The notes under the pieces are model-generated. The model had not been told where the DNA came from. It was given only the letters and a program-made list of their open reading frames with translations, and searched no databases. The position numbers were made by a program, and so were the translations under genes. This document shows positions 42,711 through 53,961 of a stretch of DNA of 64,000 nt, piece after piece; positions within the stretch are counted from its first letter, which is position 1, and every line of letters starts with the position of its first letter. This DNA comes from Onchidella celtica (Eukaryota; Mollusca; Gastropoda; Systellommatophora; Onchidiidae). The DNA is taken from contig OZ007573.1 of assembly GCA_963931925.1 (NCBI GenBank), positions 37,480,796 through 37,544,795 of the forward strand, read 5' to 3'.

Positions 42711-43416
42711 TAGGTATCCCAAACCCCTGCTAAGCGGCAGGCAAACGGTTGGGCGAGCCGTGAAAATTCGGCATTTTCAAACTGTTGGTAGATGTGTTGT
42801 ATCTTAAGCAATAGTAATAAAAATTATACCAGTGTTTTCTGCAACCTTAGATCTACCCAAAAATGAAATCAGATTGTAATATAACAATATAACAAATAAA
42901 CAGTTTTGCTTGAAAGTCGGTCACCGATTTACGCAAAATCGCCTTTTCCAGTCAGCTCGGTTGAGACTGAAATCAGGTCGCCTCACGGAAATCATTGGCG
43001 CTCTGCGCTGAAACAAGCTAGCGATGTAAAACCAACTGTGTCAGATCGTGCTTTGGATGGGCTTTCCCATGGTACCTTCCGCTGGGTGTTTACATCGGTA
43101 GAAGTTTTGATAACAACGGGAGAAAAGTAAGCTATTTTTAGACAGGAGATTCCGTACCGACATCATTGATTGGTCTATCTAAATTCGGTATCATATGAAA
43201 CGTCATCATTTGCTGTTTATAATATGTAAAAACCAAAACTATTGGTCAAACGGGCACCGAGCGCCACCTCTCGGAAAAACATGACCTATTTGGGTAAGCG
43301 CGGGATGCCCGAAACCCTCGATGCGGCGGCAGTGAACGTGCGTGACAGGACTTCGCCCGCAAATTTACCAGCTCTCGGTTTTGAGTTCTTGGATATACTC
43401 TGTGTGTGAATTCACT

Positions 43417-46400
43417 ATGGAAAAGGATTTAATTGGTAAGTAAATGCATTTCATATTATTTCATATTTGTTTTCATTGCTTTATAAACAATTTTGTCGAA
43501 AAACAAGCGTCCTTCGCTTTGTTTACCGACGAAAAATGGCTCTGCCTGGAACAGTGCCTTCATCATTTGGCATTGCTATTTAAATCTAGGCAAGCTATCA
43601 GGTTAAAACTAATGCCATTTAGTAGAAGAAATATTGAAGTTTACATCCATATCACATAAATTCTCAGAATATGTCTCTGTATCACTGAAATTTGGCATTT
43701 TTTATTGAGCACGTGACCATTTTTCCTTATCGGGAAGCCATCATGGCGGCCCGAAAACCAAATGCTGTGATATGACAATGGACTCGCCCGGGATAGGTAT
43801 GTGTCACCCGCCCACGAGTAACATGCCTAGCTAGCTTTAATTTTGATACTATTTATATATTTTATAAATTACTATATTTACTTGGTGGAAACCCTTAAAC
43901 TCATGCAGTGACCAGAGTAATTGAATAAGGCTATAATGCTGCTCTGTGAAAGTTGTACTAAGTAGATCTACCCCACTTTGAAACTAATGGACTCGTTATC
44001 TTGTTGCAGCGCAGTGCTCTCACCGCAAGTATGATAATTATATTATTATAACCGCACATTTTTACCCAAATGACTCTAGTAGGCCTATATTAATTATTGA
44101 TAGCAGGCATCTCGTTATACATTTTGCCTTTGGTTTTTGTTTCAGAGGATGAGCAAATGGAATGCCTCAGGGCAACTCTCCTGAAAACTGGCAAAGGTCG
44201 GAGACCTACACTTCCAGACTTGGAAGTTAACAACAAGTTACTTCTGCAGTTGTATCAGCTTCGGATTGAAGGTGGCAGAACAACCAAAGAGGTGCATACT
44301 CCTTAATATTTATATAAGATAATATTACCATTGATAAATCTGACGATACTCAATGAATCTGGCTCCGTTCTGATTAAAAATTATCTGCGTTCGGGAGATG
44401 ATGCACTGTTATCAAATTACTGAAAAACATCATTTCTTATTCAGTGTAATGTATGTTTGTCTTCAGTTCTGGCTGTACCAAATCAGCTTTCTTAGCCTCT
44501 TCAAAATTTTTTATGTTGAGTTTGTGATTTGTTCTTTAAATGTGTTTATCCCTGCGACTGCAGAGTTTTATTACCACAGGCAGTTTTGTTATTCGAGTCT
44601 TGATCTGATATTGTTCATTTAAGAGAAAGTAAGAAATAAACTTTTTCATTTCAGTTTTAAATGAAAACAAATTAAAAAATTTGATTTTATGACTACTGCA
44701 ATTGCAAATTGCTGCGACAGGAATTGAACCAGGAAGATAAATGTGTATATTCAACAGAACTTACATATAGTCATTTAGCGCAATCTTTAATTGAGTATAT
44801 CATTTTCGCTAACGCAGTATTTTGTCCTTTTCCCTTTCTTGCCATTAGGTTGAGCAGTGGTTTAGTAAACCCTGTCCAGACTCCATCTTCCCCTCAAATA
44901 GAATATGGAAACGAATTGAGAGAGTATGGAAAGCAGCAAACAATCTTGAGGGCCAAGATATTAAGAATTACATAATCCAACCTGTAGACTTGGACTTCAT
45001 CAGTGATGCTCTACATGTGGTTGGAGTGACAAGGGCACTAAAGAAGTCACAGTTTGTTTGCTGTACAATAACAAATATTATTGCAGTAGACTTGGGAATG
45101 TTTATGCTCAAAGAAGGATATACCTACAGTGACTTCTTGGTGATGCTGTCTGCTCTGACACAAAGTGAACTGACCATTACGGCTAATGACTTGCGACAGA
45201 GATATTTAGTGGCAGAAAAGGAACGCAAAAAACTGCTTAAAAATGTGAAGCGAGATCCAACATCTCTGAAGATGTGGCTAGAAAAGCCCTTTTTTCAAAC
45301 ACACACAGCTTCTGAAGAGTCTGCACCCACAGCTACAACTTCAGCATCTCAGATCTCTACAGCCAGCACCCTGACATCTCAGGATGAACCAGCCATGGCA
45401 ACATGCTCTGAAACTGCAACACTAGAAACAACTCACTCTGAAACCAGCCACTCTGTTGTGACTGCCTCAGTTGAACCACACCCATCAGAGATAAAATCCA
45501 CCAAAGAGTTCAATGTTCTGCAGCAATCACTGCGGGATGCACAAGACTGCATTGCAAGCCTTGGACTGAAGCTTGAGGCTGTGACAGAACAATACAGAGA
45601 TACCAAGGCAGAATTGGTCAGAACTGAGCTTGAACACAAAAAGCTTGCAAATGAAAATACTGATCTTAGTAGGTACTAGAAACTGCCTAGTATCTGACCG
45701 CGAACAGCCGCGGTCTGTGATAGCGACAACGAAAAAATTGGTTTTGACCCATGTTCACACTACTATTGCTCCCAAACGGCTTGGTGTATTTTAAAACAAA
45801 TTGCACAGTTGTAAAGTTCGTCTTTTTCTCGTCACAACAGTGCTATTTTATTTTTTGTTACTTTTGTTTAAAAGTGCGGTTGGATCCCGTGAAAAGCGCC
45901 AGTTTTGTGCGCTTCGGATCGCGGCGAACTCGGCAGGGCGCCGGGAGATTTTGCAAGATTGGGGGTGTGTCGGCATTTCGCGTCGTGAAAGTTTTCCTGC
46001 TGTCGTACACATTCGAAACGTGTGCAAAAAGATGCAGAAATGGCCGCTGAATCGATTGGTATAATATTCATCCGCCTCCGATACTGCAATCTTGGCGAAA
46101 ATGTGAATTTTCTGGAAAAAATCGTATTTTTTACGCAAAAACGACGTGAAAACGTAATTCTAGGCGATCATGCCATGCGCCATTAAAATCTACGTCCAAT
46201 TCTGCATTATTATGCAAAATTTCGTGGAACTACTTTGCAATGAAAAGTTTCTCACGCCGTTTCAAAATACCATCCAATTTACGAATGTAGTTCTGTTGTG
46301 ATCGGGAAGCCAAGATGGCGTCTTGTTTACCAGTTTAGGATACGAGTGTTCAATCCATGGATTATACACCGCCTGTGCTTTCATCGATGGATATTTTCGC

Positions 46401-49400
46401 TTTTATCGGTAAGTAAAGATGTTAATTTAATTAGATTTACGCTTCTTTATTTTTTTTACGATGAATATAGCAATGATATCCAGGCTTCATTGAGTCGTAA
46501 ATGTCTCTATCGGGAGGTTCGCGTCGACTCCAACATTCGAGAACGCTGTTAATTAATTACGGGCAATCAACAGCAGAGTAAACGCTATTATTTGACTAAA
46601 GTAGTTTTAATTTTGTTACTCAAACTGTCATATTCGCGATTTAATGGATAGAATAACCATCAGCAGCTTACAAAACGATGTGTTTCGGCATCGATTTATA
46701 AATGCCGCTTAGTCCGATAGAGTAACATCCCTTTACAGGCGAACGACCAATCGGGTACGCGCGAGCGAGCTACTTTCACTTTCGTTTTTGTAGCTTAACA
46801 TTTCGTTTTTGTTCGTTTTGTTTGTTTATAGCCTACTGCCCTGTGCTCAATATCGCACATTGTAGTGTTTATTACTGAAACTCCTGCTTTATGTCTAAGA
46901 CTGGGTGCAGATCTAGCCTGATATGGCATGACAGTTTAAGGTTCAGCCACAAACAATGCATAGCATTGCAGAAAGAACCCTTTGCACAAATTCCTTGCCA
47001 CCCCCTACACCCCCCCCCCCCCACCCCCCACATTTCCATTCTTGGTGTACATATTAAACTCATTATAATCATGGAACATTACTATACTATACTAATTAAG
47101 GAGTTCATGTATCTGCTGTGTAAATAAAAAAAAAGGATACATGTTTCAATTTATTTTAAAATTGATAATGTTTGCTTTGAATTGCATGTATTTTTTTTTT
47201 TCAGATGACGATAATTACAAGCTCTTTCGAAGATGTTTCTTGACTACAGGAAAGGGTAGACGGCCAACAATACCAGAAATCCCAATAACAAATAAGTTGT
47301 TACTTCAACTTCATACTCTGAAAACAGAAAGCAATGTACCATACCACAAAGTGAGTAGTTTGGATTTTTATGCTGCTGCGGGACAAAATCATTCATTATT
47401 TTCATGCATAGCAGACAAAATAAAGGGTACAATGTAACGAACACTTTATTATTTTTTTTTTATTTGTTATTGACGATGTTTTCGATCTTGTGTGTGTTTT
47501 TTTTTTTTTTTTTGCTGTTATCGTGCCGAAGAACGGCTTTGGCATTATTCATTATTATCCCTTTTTCTGTGGTGAGAAAGAGAACTCGATAATGAGAGAT
47601 ATGGTGATCTTCGTTTTCTTTTTGTGAAAAGTATTTTGAATAACTTTTGTACCCAGGCATTTTCGTGGCTGAAGCAGATCATGCCAGACACCGCCCTCGA
47701 TGACGAAAGGTACAAGTACATCAGTGAGAAATTGTGGAACGAAGCCCAAAATCTAAAACCGGACAGTTTCAGAGCATTTTGCGACGAAGAATTTGATTTG
47801 GACATCATATGTGAGACGTTTGGACTCAACCGGAAGACTCTTTTGCAACCTGAATGTTTTCAACGACCCTCTCCAATGCCAGATGTGACGTTTGCTCTTC
47901 TTATTGAGCTTGACCGCTTTAGGAAGAAATACAAATTGTTTTCAAGTTAATTTACAGTCAACACACTTGTAGTTGTTAATTACTTGTGGTATTTTATTAG
48001 TTTGGGAAATTTTTTATTTTTTTTTGAAATTTTTTTTCCTTTTTCGTAATTTTGCAGTTTCTGCTGAATTATCTCCCTCTTATTACGCAAACCAAGCTTC
48101 GTAACCCCCCGAAAAAAATTGAGAGTGATCTATGTACCGGTGGCATCATGTATGAGAAGTTTTATCTTTGTGGCTTGATTAGAAAATAAATTGTAGTTGC
48201 CTAAAGTTGGCACATTGTGCTGTTTGCAACGGTTTTTTTTTGCCAACATCATGTCCCGAACCCTTATTTAACTGAAAATACAGATGTAATTTGTTGTAAT
48301 TAGTTCATTATAACATCATAAGCTCACAATAAATGTTGTAGGGAAATGTTTTTAGTGATCTGAGACCTCTTGCTAAGAAAATCTGCGAACCGTGAGCGCT
48401 CGAACATGGTGTCGTGGCACACGGCGCACCGTTGCGATAAAAAACTAAGTCCAGCCAAACATTATTTGGTCATAATTTCTTTATTTATGAAGATATTTTA
48501 AAACCAAAGACATCTTTGTGCTCAGGTAAATAATCTCTATCAGACTGTATCAACAAAAACAGAAAATAGTCAATTTAAAAAATCAGTTTCTAGTACCTAA
48601 TCTTAGGCTCAAAATTAAGCAGCTGAAGGAAGCCACTGACAGTTATGAAGATATAACAAAAAGCAAACTTTACAAGAACAATCACAAGTTGAAGAAAAAG
48701 TTTTCTGCTCTTCAAACCTTGAACAATGTTCTATCTACGAAAATAAAGAGCTTGAATAAAGAAATCAAAGAGCTGAAGAAAAGCAAACTTTCTTTCCAGA
48801 AAAATTTAAGTAAAACAAAGAAGATAAACAAACAACTGCAACAGGAAAAGAATAACATTGATGCAGGAGCCATTACAAAAATACTGGAAGGCTGTAAGGA
48901 AGAACCACAAAGTACAAGAAACAGACACTGTAATCGTTTTAATGATAATATACGAATGACAATTATAGGGCTTCAAGAGGCAGGAGTTGCAGCAAACAAA
49001 TGTTCAGCAGCAATTGATATAGTTGCTCGCTACCTGTTCAATACACAACTGACAGATTTGCCATCTTCCTCAACATCAGTTAACATTGCAGATGAGGCCC
49101 ATTTTCTGTCCAAGGCCCAAGCCGCACAGATGATCATTGAATCTGCAAACACCACCCTGCACACTGATGGCACCAGCAGACAGAAGCGCAAATATGTTGG
49201 GCAGCAAGTTACTCTGTGTGACGGGTCTCTGATTAGCCTTGGCTTCTCGGAAGTAGCTACTGAGGATGCAGAGACATTGCTGACCACAACTCTTTAACTT
49301 GTTGGAAGAACTGTCTGACATATATTGTGATGTAACAGATGAAGTGAAACCTGATGTATTTAAGCAAATACTGGAACATGTTACAAGTGTCATGTCGGAC

Positions 49401-51234
49401 AGGGCTGCAGTCATGCAGTCTTTCAACTCAAAGCTGCAGCAGTACAAAGAAGATCATATAGGTTTAAACAAACGTGTACACTTCCTGTACTGTAATGCCC
49501 ATTTTCTTTTAGGATTGTCTACTGCCTGTGAAAATGGACTACAAGATATTGAGGAGAGTGTCCGAGAAAAATATGGTCCACTTGGAAGAGAGTTATCTCC
49601 TCAGTTCAAGCACTGGACTTCATCAGAAGCAGCCACGACAAGATTAATTCGGACAGCGGCTGATGTGTTTGGTCCGCGAGGGGACGAGAAGAGTGGTGTT
49701 CGCGAAGAGTGGTTGGCATTCTGCAGGAAAGAAGAATTTATGTCAGAAATAACCAGCTACAGATCAAATCGCTTCAACTGCCTGTTCGAGAATGCTTCAG
49801 CTATCTTCCACCATCGATGTCATATCAAAATCTTCCTTCAGGATTTTTCGTCATCAGCCAACAAAAAGCTGCAGAGTGTGCTGGCAGACATCTCTGACAT
49901 ACGACTGCAGTCTTTAATCACGGCAGTGGCATTGTTACATGCCTATGTTTCTAAGCCCTACTGGAATCTGATCAACAGCTCTGTTCCATATGTGGATTTC
50001 CACAAGTATGTACAAATGATGATGTCAAATTTGCGAGATTGGAAGGAAAATCCACATCATCTTCTTGACACAGAATGCAAGGGTGCTTTCAATGGAGAGT
50101 TCTTGGATGAAGTTGACACCTCACTCCATGAGTTTGCCGTTCAGCAACACCTCGTGACAACAGCTTTGCAGGCCCTTACTTCCAAATTCATCGATGTTAC
50201 TTTGCGTCAGCTGAAAGATTTTCTGCCTGATGGTGTCTTTGGTAAAGGTGTGAGTGATGATGTGGAAGCAACCCTTAAACACTGCCCACTCACAAATTTA
50301 TCTGGCGAACATGCATTTGGTGATTTAGACTATAGCATGCATGTGAAACGACACACTTCCTTGCACCACCACAGCACTACAAACATGTTGAAACGGAACA
50401 AAACCACAGCATGGCTAGCAGGGAAATCGCCATCTGATCTTCAGTCTGGGCTGAAAATTTCAAGAAAGCGGGCCAGGTCTCTGAGACAAACATCGTCGCC
50501 AAGAAGAGTTGGTCAAGCTGCGCATTCAAGAGCGCATTGCAGAAAATGAACGGGTGAAGAAGGAAAAGGAGATGGCAGCTGTAGCAGAAAAACAACGCAT
50601 TACTGAGGCTGTCATCCAGCTGGGTGGCCCTGTGAAGTGTGTTCAGGATATCCACACCTTACTTAAACATCATAGTAATGGTGTGGAAGTTTTGAAAGCC
50701 CAGCTTAGATATCTGAAAGTAGTCCTAGGCATTAAAAATGTCAAAACCAGTGGCAGTAAGGCACAGCTCCAGAGTTATCTTCAGGATTACATTACTGGTG
50801 AAAAATCCAGCACCTCTTCACCACCAAGAAAACGGAGAAGGATTGCAAAAGGCAGCTGCAGTTCAGATGCAAGCCATGTTAGTGCCAGTTCTGAAGATAG
50901 TTCTTCTGACGATGAATCAGCCACGATGCACAGCTTCACATTCGATCGTCAGGGACAGTGGGTGGCTGTGTATTATGATTCTGCCTTCTACATAGGCCAA
51001 GTAATAGAAGTGGAAACTATGTCAAAAGCGACGGTCAAGTTCCTCACAGCCACTAAAGGAAGGAAAGATTATTTCAAATGGCCTTCAGCAGAAGATATTG
51101 ACTCTGTTGATACTACATTTGTCTTTAAATGGGACTTTGATGTGATTCCCATCTCAAGTGACGGGAGAATTTGGTCAGTGCCTCACATTGATTCCATAGC
51201 AAAAGCGTATGACAGAATACGAAATACTGACTAG
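43417..51234 (+). CDS. Element-A transposase candidate: novel N-domain, coiled coil, DDE-like core, Tudor-like C-terminus
   Basis: Exons: 43417-43435 (MEKDLI), 44146-44291, and 44849-51234; the last is split by element B (45670-48606 removed). Phases agree at every junction. The ancestral protein is about 1,200 residues. In order: a conserved N-domain (TGKGRRPTLPDLEVNNKLLL; WFSKPCPDS; VWKAANNLE), a Ser/Thr-rich stretch, a long Lys/Glu coiled coil, then a core with TDGTSRQKRKYVG (Asp at 49164), VMSDRAAVMQ (Asp at 49398), YCNAHFLLGL, and SGEHAFGDLD (Glu at 50306) followed by HTSLHHHSTTNMLKRN. About 300 residues separate the second Asp and the Glu, as in hAT-type RNase H folds with a helical insertion; this core assignment is inference. 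The end is a basic, acidic-serine linker and a Tudor/SH3-like module (QWVAVYYDSAFYIGQVIEV, GRIWSVPHI). Single-base frameshifts near 49288 and 50505 break the present copy. Confidence 0.7.
45670..48599 (+). mobile_element. Element B: 2.9-kb relative inserted in the element-A gene
   Basis: The ends are perfect 16-bp inverted repeats, TAGGTACTAGAAACTG (45670-45685) and CAGTTTCTAGTACCTA (48584-48599). The 7-bp duplication ATCTTAG is at 45663-45669 and 48600-48606. Excision restores an open coiled-coil frame in element A. A hairpin with 7-bp arms, GACCGCG and CGCGGTC, lies just inside the left end (45696-45715). It shares with A the outermost TAGGTA, the 7-bp duplication and a gene with the same first three exon positions. 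Confidence 0.9.
46357..47950 (+). CDS. Element-B protein: stand-alone N-domain of the element-A family
   Basis: Exons 46357-46408 (starts MDYTPPVLSS), 47205-47350 and 47657-47950, about 163 residues, with GT-AG sites and phases identical to element A. Exon 2 is 146 nt in both. It reads LTTGKGRRPTIPEIPITNKL, aligning with LKTGKGRRPTLPDLEVNNKL of A, and exon 3 continues WLKQIMPDTALDDERYKYI and LWNEAQNLK, aligning with the A residues after exon 2. The protein then ends naturally (KKYKLFSS, stop), with no coiled coil, catalytic core or Tudor-like module. It could be an end-binding or regulatory factor, a repressor, or a remnant of a larger transposase. No frameshift or stop is present. Confidence 0.75.
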
Positions 51235-52126
51235 GTTAGTACATATATTTATTTATAAATGGACATAAAAAGGCCTAAAGTAGACATACAAGGCATTGTT
51301 CCTTTAACTGAGCACCATTTAAGGTCCTTGTACTTCAGTAGTGTGAATTTTACTTGTTTGAAATCTGTAATGAAAATTTTTTTATGATCAGATTATCATA
51401 TTTTTTTTGCCTAACTTACTCTCATGCAACACATTATCTGCTCATTGTAGAAAGAAAAGGACACCATTTTTGAATTCCTCATCCAAAAATTAGTAAAGTA
51501 GCAAAGTTTCAGAAGTCTGTCATCAATAGTAACGTTTTTATATGATGTTGCATAATGGCTATTTTGGGGGGATTTTTTTCCACTTTCGTCGAATTAAGCC
51601 ATCTGTCATTTTCAGTGAGCAGATTTTGATTGCATTTCTTACCAGAAGGCCCCGAAAAAAATTGGGCACATTCTCTGGCATACAGAGCCTTACGTCATTA
51701 AGTTTCATGAACATATCTCATTTAGTTTTGATTTTGTGGGATCTTGAACTTGCCCTTTGGGGCAGTTTTGCCATCAAATTAGCCGTCGTAACTGTACAGT
51801 TGTCCCACTTTGAGCTATCATATTTTTTGTTATAACAACTTTAGCATCTTGATATGCTCCATACATGTACTGTATAACTTTGTAGTTCAAATTGCTCATT
51901 GAAATGAACTGTGCAATGCTTTGCTGCGGAAATTTTGACCTGCAAAAGTCGTGTATTGTCAAGCGGACACAAAGTCATTAATTATTCTAAGTCCCAGCAA
52001 ACTTTAAACATTGATATCTCCGCTTCTAATTAAGCTACACACAAAATCTTGGTACAATTTTTCTCGTCTCATCAAGCTCTATCTAAATATGTCCATAGAA
52101 TTGCTAAATTATGGTATTGAAAATTT
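51235..52126 (+). other. 3' region of element A
   Basis: AT-rich non-coding sequence. Near 51985 it has TTCTAAGTCCCAGCAAACTT followed by ATATCTC, a motif that recurs about 100-180 bases inside the right ends of element B (48452) and of the fragment ending at 53961 (53810). Confidence 0.6.
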
Positions 52127-52148
52127 GGTTTGGGATACCTATTAACAA

Positions 52149-53099
52149 GCTTCATAACACTATGTGCAACAGATGAGTTCGCACGGACAATCACCTACTC
52201 TGATGTTCCAAAGTACTACACCTGGGATAAGAGTTCAAAGACATGGAAAAGACGAAAACGGGGTCATGCCACCAACACCCCTGGTGTATTTGAAACAGCA
52301 ACACTTGGAAGAATTTATACAGTCAGCCCAAAACAAGGCGAATGTTTCTGCCTTCGACTTCTATTACTGACAGTTAAAGGACCAACGTCATTTCAAGACT
52401 TGAGAACATATGAAGGTCATGTACACCAAAGCTACAGAGACGCATGTATTGCCAGAGGCCTATTGGAGGATGACAACATGCAAGGCCTCGCGTTACAAGA
52501 ATCTGCCATCAGCAGCTTTCCGCAACAATTGCGAAACCTGTTTGCTTTATTACTGACACAGACATCACCATCAAACCCAATGGCTCTATGGAATGAATTT
52601 AAAGAAAACCTGACAGAAGAATACATCAACCAAGATTTAACAACAGACCAATCAGAAAACATGGCCCTTATTTGCATTGAAAATATGGTTATGGAAATGG
52701 GGGGACCAAAATTACATGAATTTGGATTACCAAGAACTGAACGTGAAGCAGCAGAACGCACAGGAAATGATTATAAGCGTGAAACCAGTTACGACATTGA
52801 GCAAGAAAGGCAAAGAGCACAACAAAATGTGGAACTTTTGACACAAGAACAGAAAACTGTTTTCACGCATTTCACTCGACAATTAGAAAAATGATCAAGC
52901 TGGACTTTATTTTCTTGATGCCCCTGGTGGATGTGGTAAAACTTTCCTCATAGAGACAATTTTGGCATCGGAGAGAGCTAAAAGTAAGATTGCAATTGCA
53001 ACCGCAAGCAGTGGTCTCGCTGCAACATTATTACCTGGAGGCCGGACTGTTCATAGCACTTTTAAAGTTCCTCTAAATATAATGAACACAGATGCCCCG
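52149..53099 (+). pseudogene. Helitron protein, continuation with start of the helicase domain
   Basis: In frame with the part ending at 42710: CATDEFARTITYSDVPKYY, TPGVFETATLGRIYTVSPKQ, GECFCLRLLLLTVKGPTSF. A one-base shift in an A-run near 52888 precedes the SF1 helicase Walker A site (DAPGGCGKTFLIET) and the next motif (ATASSGLAATLLPGGRTVHS). The protein is cut off at about 53099, where a piggyBac fragment abuts it, so most helicase motifs and the Helitron 3' end are missing. Confidence 0.85.
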
Positions 53100-53463
53100 A
53101 TTGGAAGACATTGTTTTTCCATTTTCTAGATATTGCCAGAGTAAATAGTTATATTTTGTTTCAGGACTGGAGAAAGCAAAACCCTGATTTGAAAGAACTA
53201 GATAGAAGTAACAAGTTTAATCAGCTTGCATTTACAGAAGAACTAATCAGGCAACTCGGGAAAATTGACGACTTTGCAGATGTTCCAACAGCCTCAAAAC
53301 CAAAAATTTTTACTAATCACCCAATTATTCCTGGTATTGTTCCAACTTCTCAGAGAAAGAACTGTAAGCTATGTTATGATAAATTACATGTTGAACAGAA
53401 AAGCAGATACTTCTGCAGAACTTGTAATGTTTTTCTGTGTCTGCATGACACACGGAAAAGTTA
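53100..53463 (+). pseudogene. piggyBac C-terminal fragment fused to the broken Helitron
   Basis: Starting at WKTLFFHFLDIARVNSYILF, it covers the last about 120 residues of a piggyBac close to that at 6359 (shared LAYTEELIRQL-type block), through NCKLCYDKLHVEQKSRYFC and NVFLCLHD. The final NC...H residues are lost. It starts with no TTAA, so it reached this place by deletion or a rearrangement, not by its own transposition. Confidence 0.75.
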
Positions 53464-53961
53464 GCTCTTTAAATGACTTCGTAAACGTCGTCAACAAATC
53501 CTCGGTGATGAACGTAGCACAGCTATGTGGTGACGAAGGTGTTATCTGAGGTGTTACAGATGTCCAAAAATGGCAGTTTGTCTCTTGACATTGCCAAATT
53601 TGTCAACAGCACTGTAAAATCCCCCAACTTTGGGGTCCCATAGAGTCTTGAATATGTATCTCTTGAGCCTGATATTTGTTTTGTATGTACACATGTTGTC
53701 AGTTTGTAGAGGTAATCAGTTTTATAACATGTATTTTGTTTGCTTATGATGTTATGAGTGCGCGAAAGTGGCTTATGTCATCGTGGCGCATCGTCGCCAA
53801 ATTTTTCTAAGTCCATTCAACTTTCAAAACGTCATATCTCACTTATTTTTTGTCCGATTTTAATGATTTTGATATCAATGTTTTTGTCTCTTTGAGCTCT
53901 ATATGAATACACCAACCAAATGTGTATTGGATCTGTTTTAAAATTTGGTTTGGGATACCTA
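53464..53961 (+). mobile_element. Right-terminal fragment of another element of the A family
   Basis: It ends GGTTTGGGATACCTA at 53947-53961, identical to the right 15 bases of element A. About 150 bases inside lies TCTAAGTCCATTCAACTTTC followed by ATATCTC, as in A and B, and further left a GCGCATCGTCGCC patch matching GCGCACCGTTGCG in B. It sits directly in front of a transposase frame (53962), so it interrupted that gene. Its left end is not present. An open frame at 53470-53550 (NDFVNVVNKSSVMNVAQLCG) is not recognised. Confidence 0.6.

Larger units (their letters stand above)
42711..52141 (+). mobile_element. Element A: 9.4-kb DNA transposon of unassigned superfamily, inserted in a Helitron
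   Basis: The ends are perfect 15-bp inverted repeats (TAGGTATCCCAAACC at 42711-42725, GGTTTGGGATACCTA at 52127-52141). The 7-bp duplication TTAACAA is at 42704-42710 and 52142-52148. Removing the element and one duplication copy restores the Helitron codons for LTSFITLCATDEFA, so the boundaries are exact. Just inside the left end is a hairpin with CCTGC/GCAGG arms (42726-42741). The element carries one long gene (43417-51234), interrupted by element B, and a 0.9-kb 3' region. Without B it would be about 6.5 kb. Confidence 0.9.

Noticed and set aside
42711..52141. Calling elements A and B ordinary hAT transposons because of the RNase-H-like core
   Set aside because: The duplications are exactly 7 bp in element B and best read as 7 bp in A. 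The ends (TAGGTA) differ from the usual hAT ends, and the N-domain and Tudor-like end are not hAT features that I know. A distant relation remains possible.
53470..53550. Open frame reading NDFVNVVNKSSVMNVAQLCG as a gene, or its reverse strand (DKLPFLDIC) as a Penelope-type RT
   Set aside because: Both strands give short protein-like stretches, neither continues, and the region lies in the terminal part of an A-family element.
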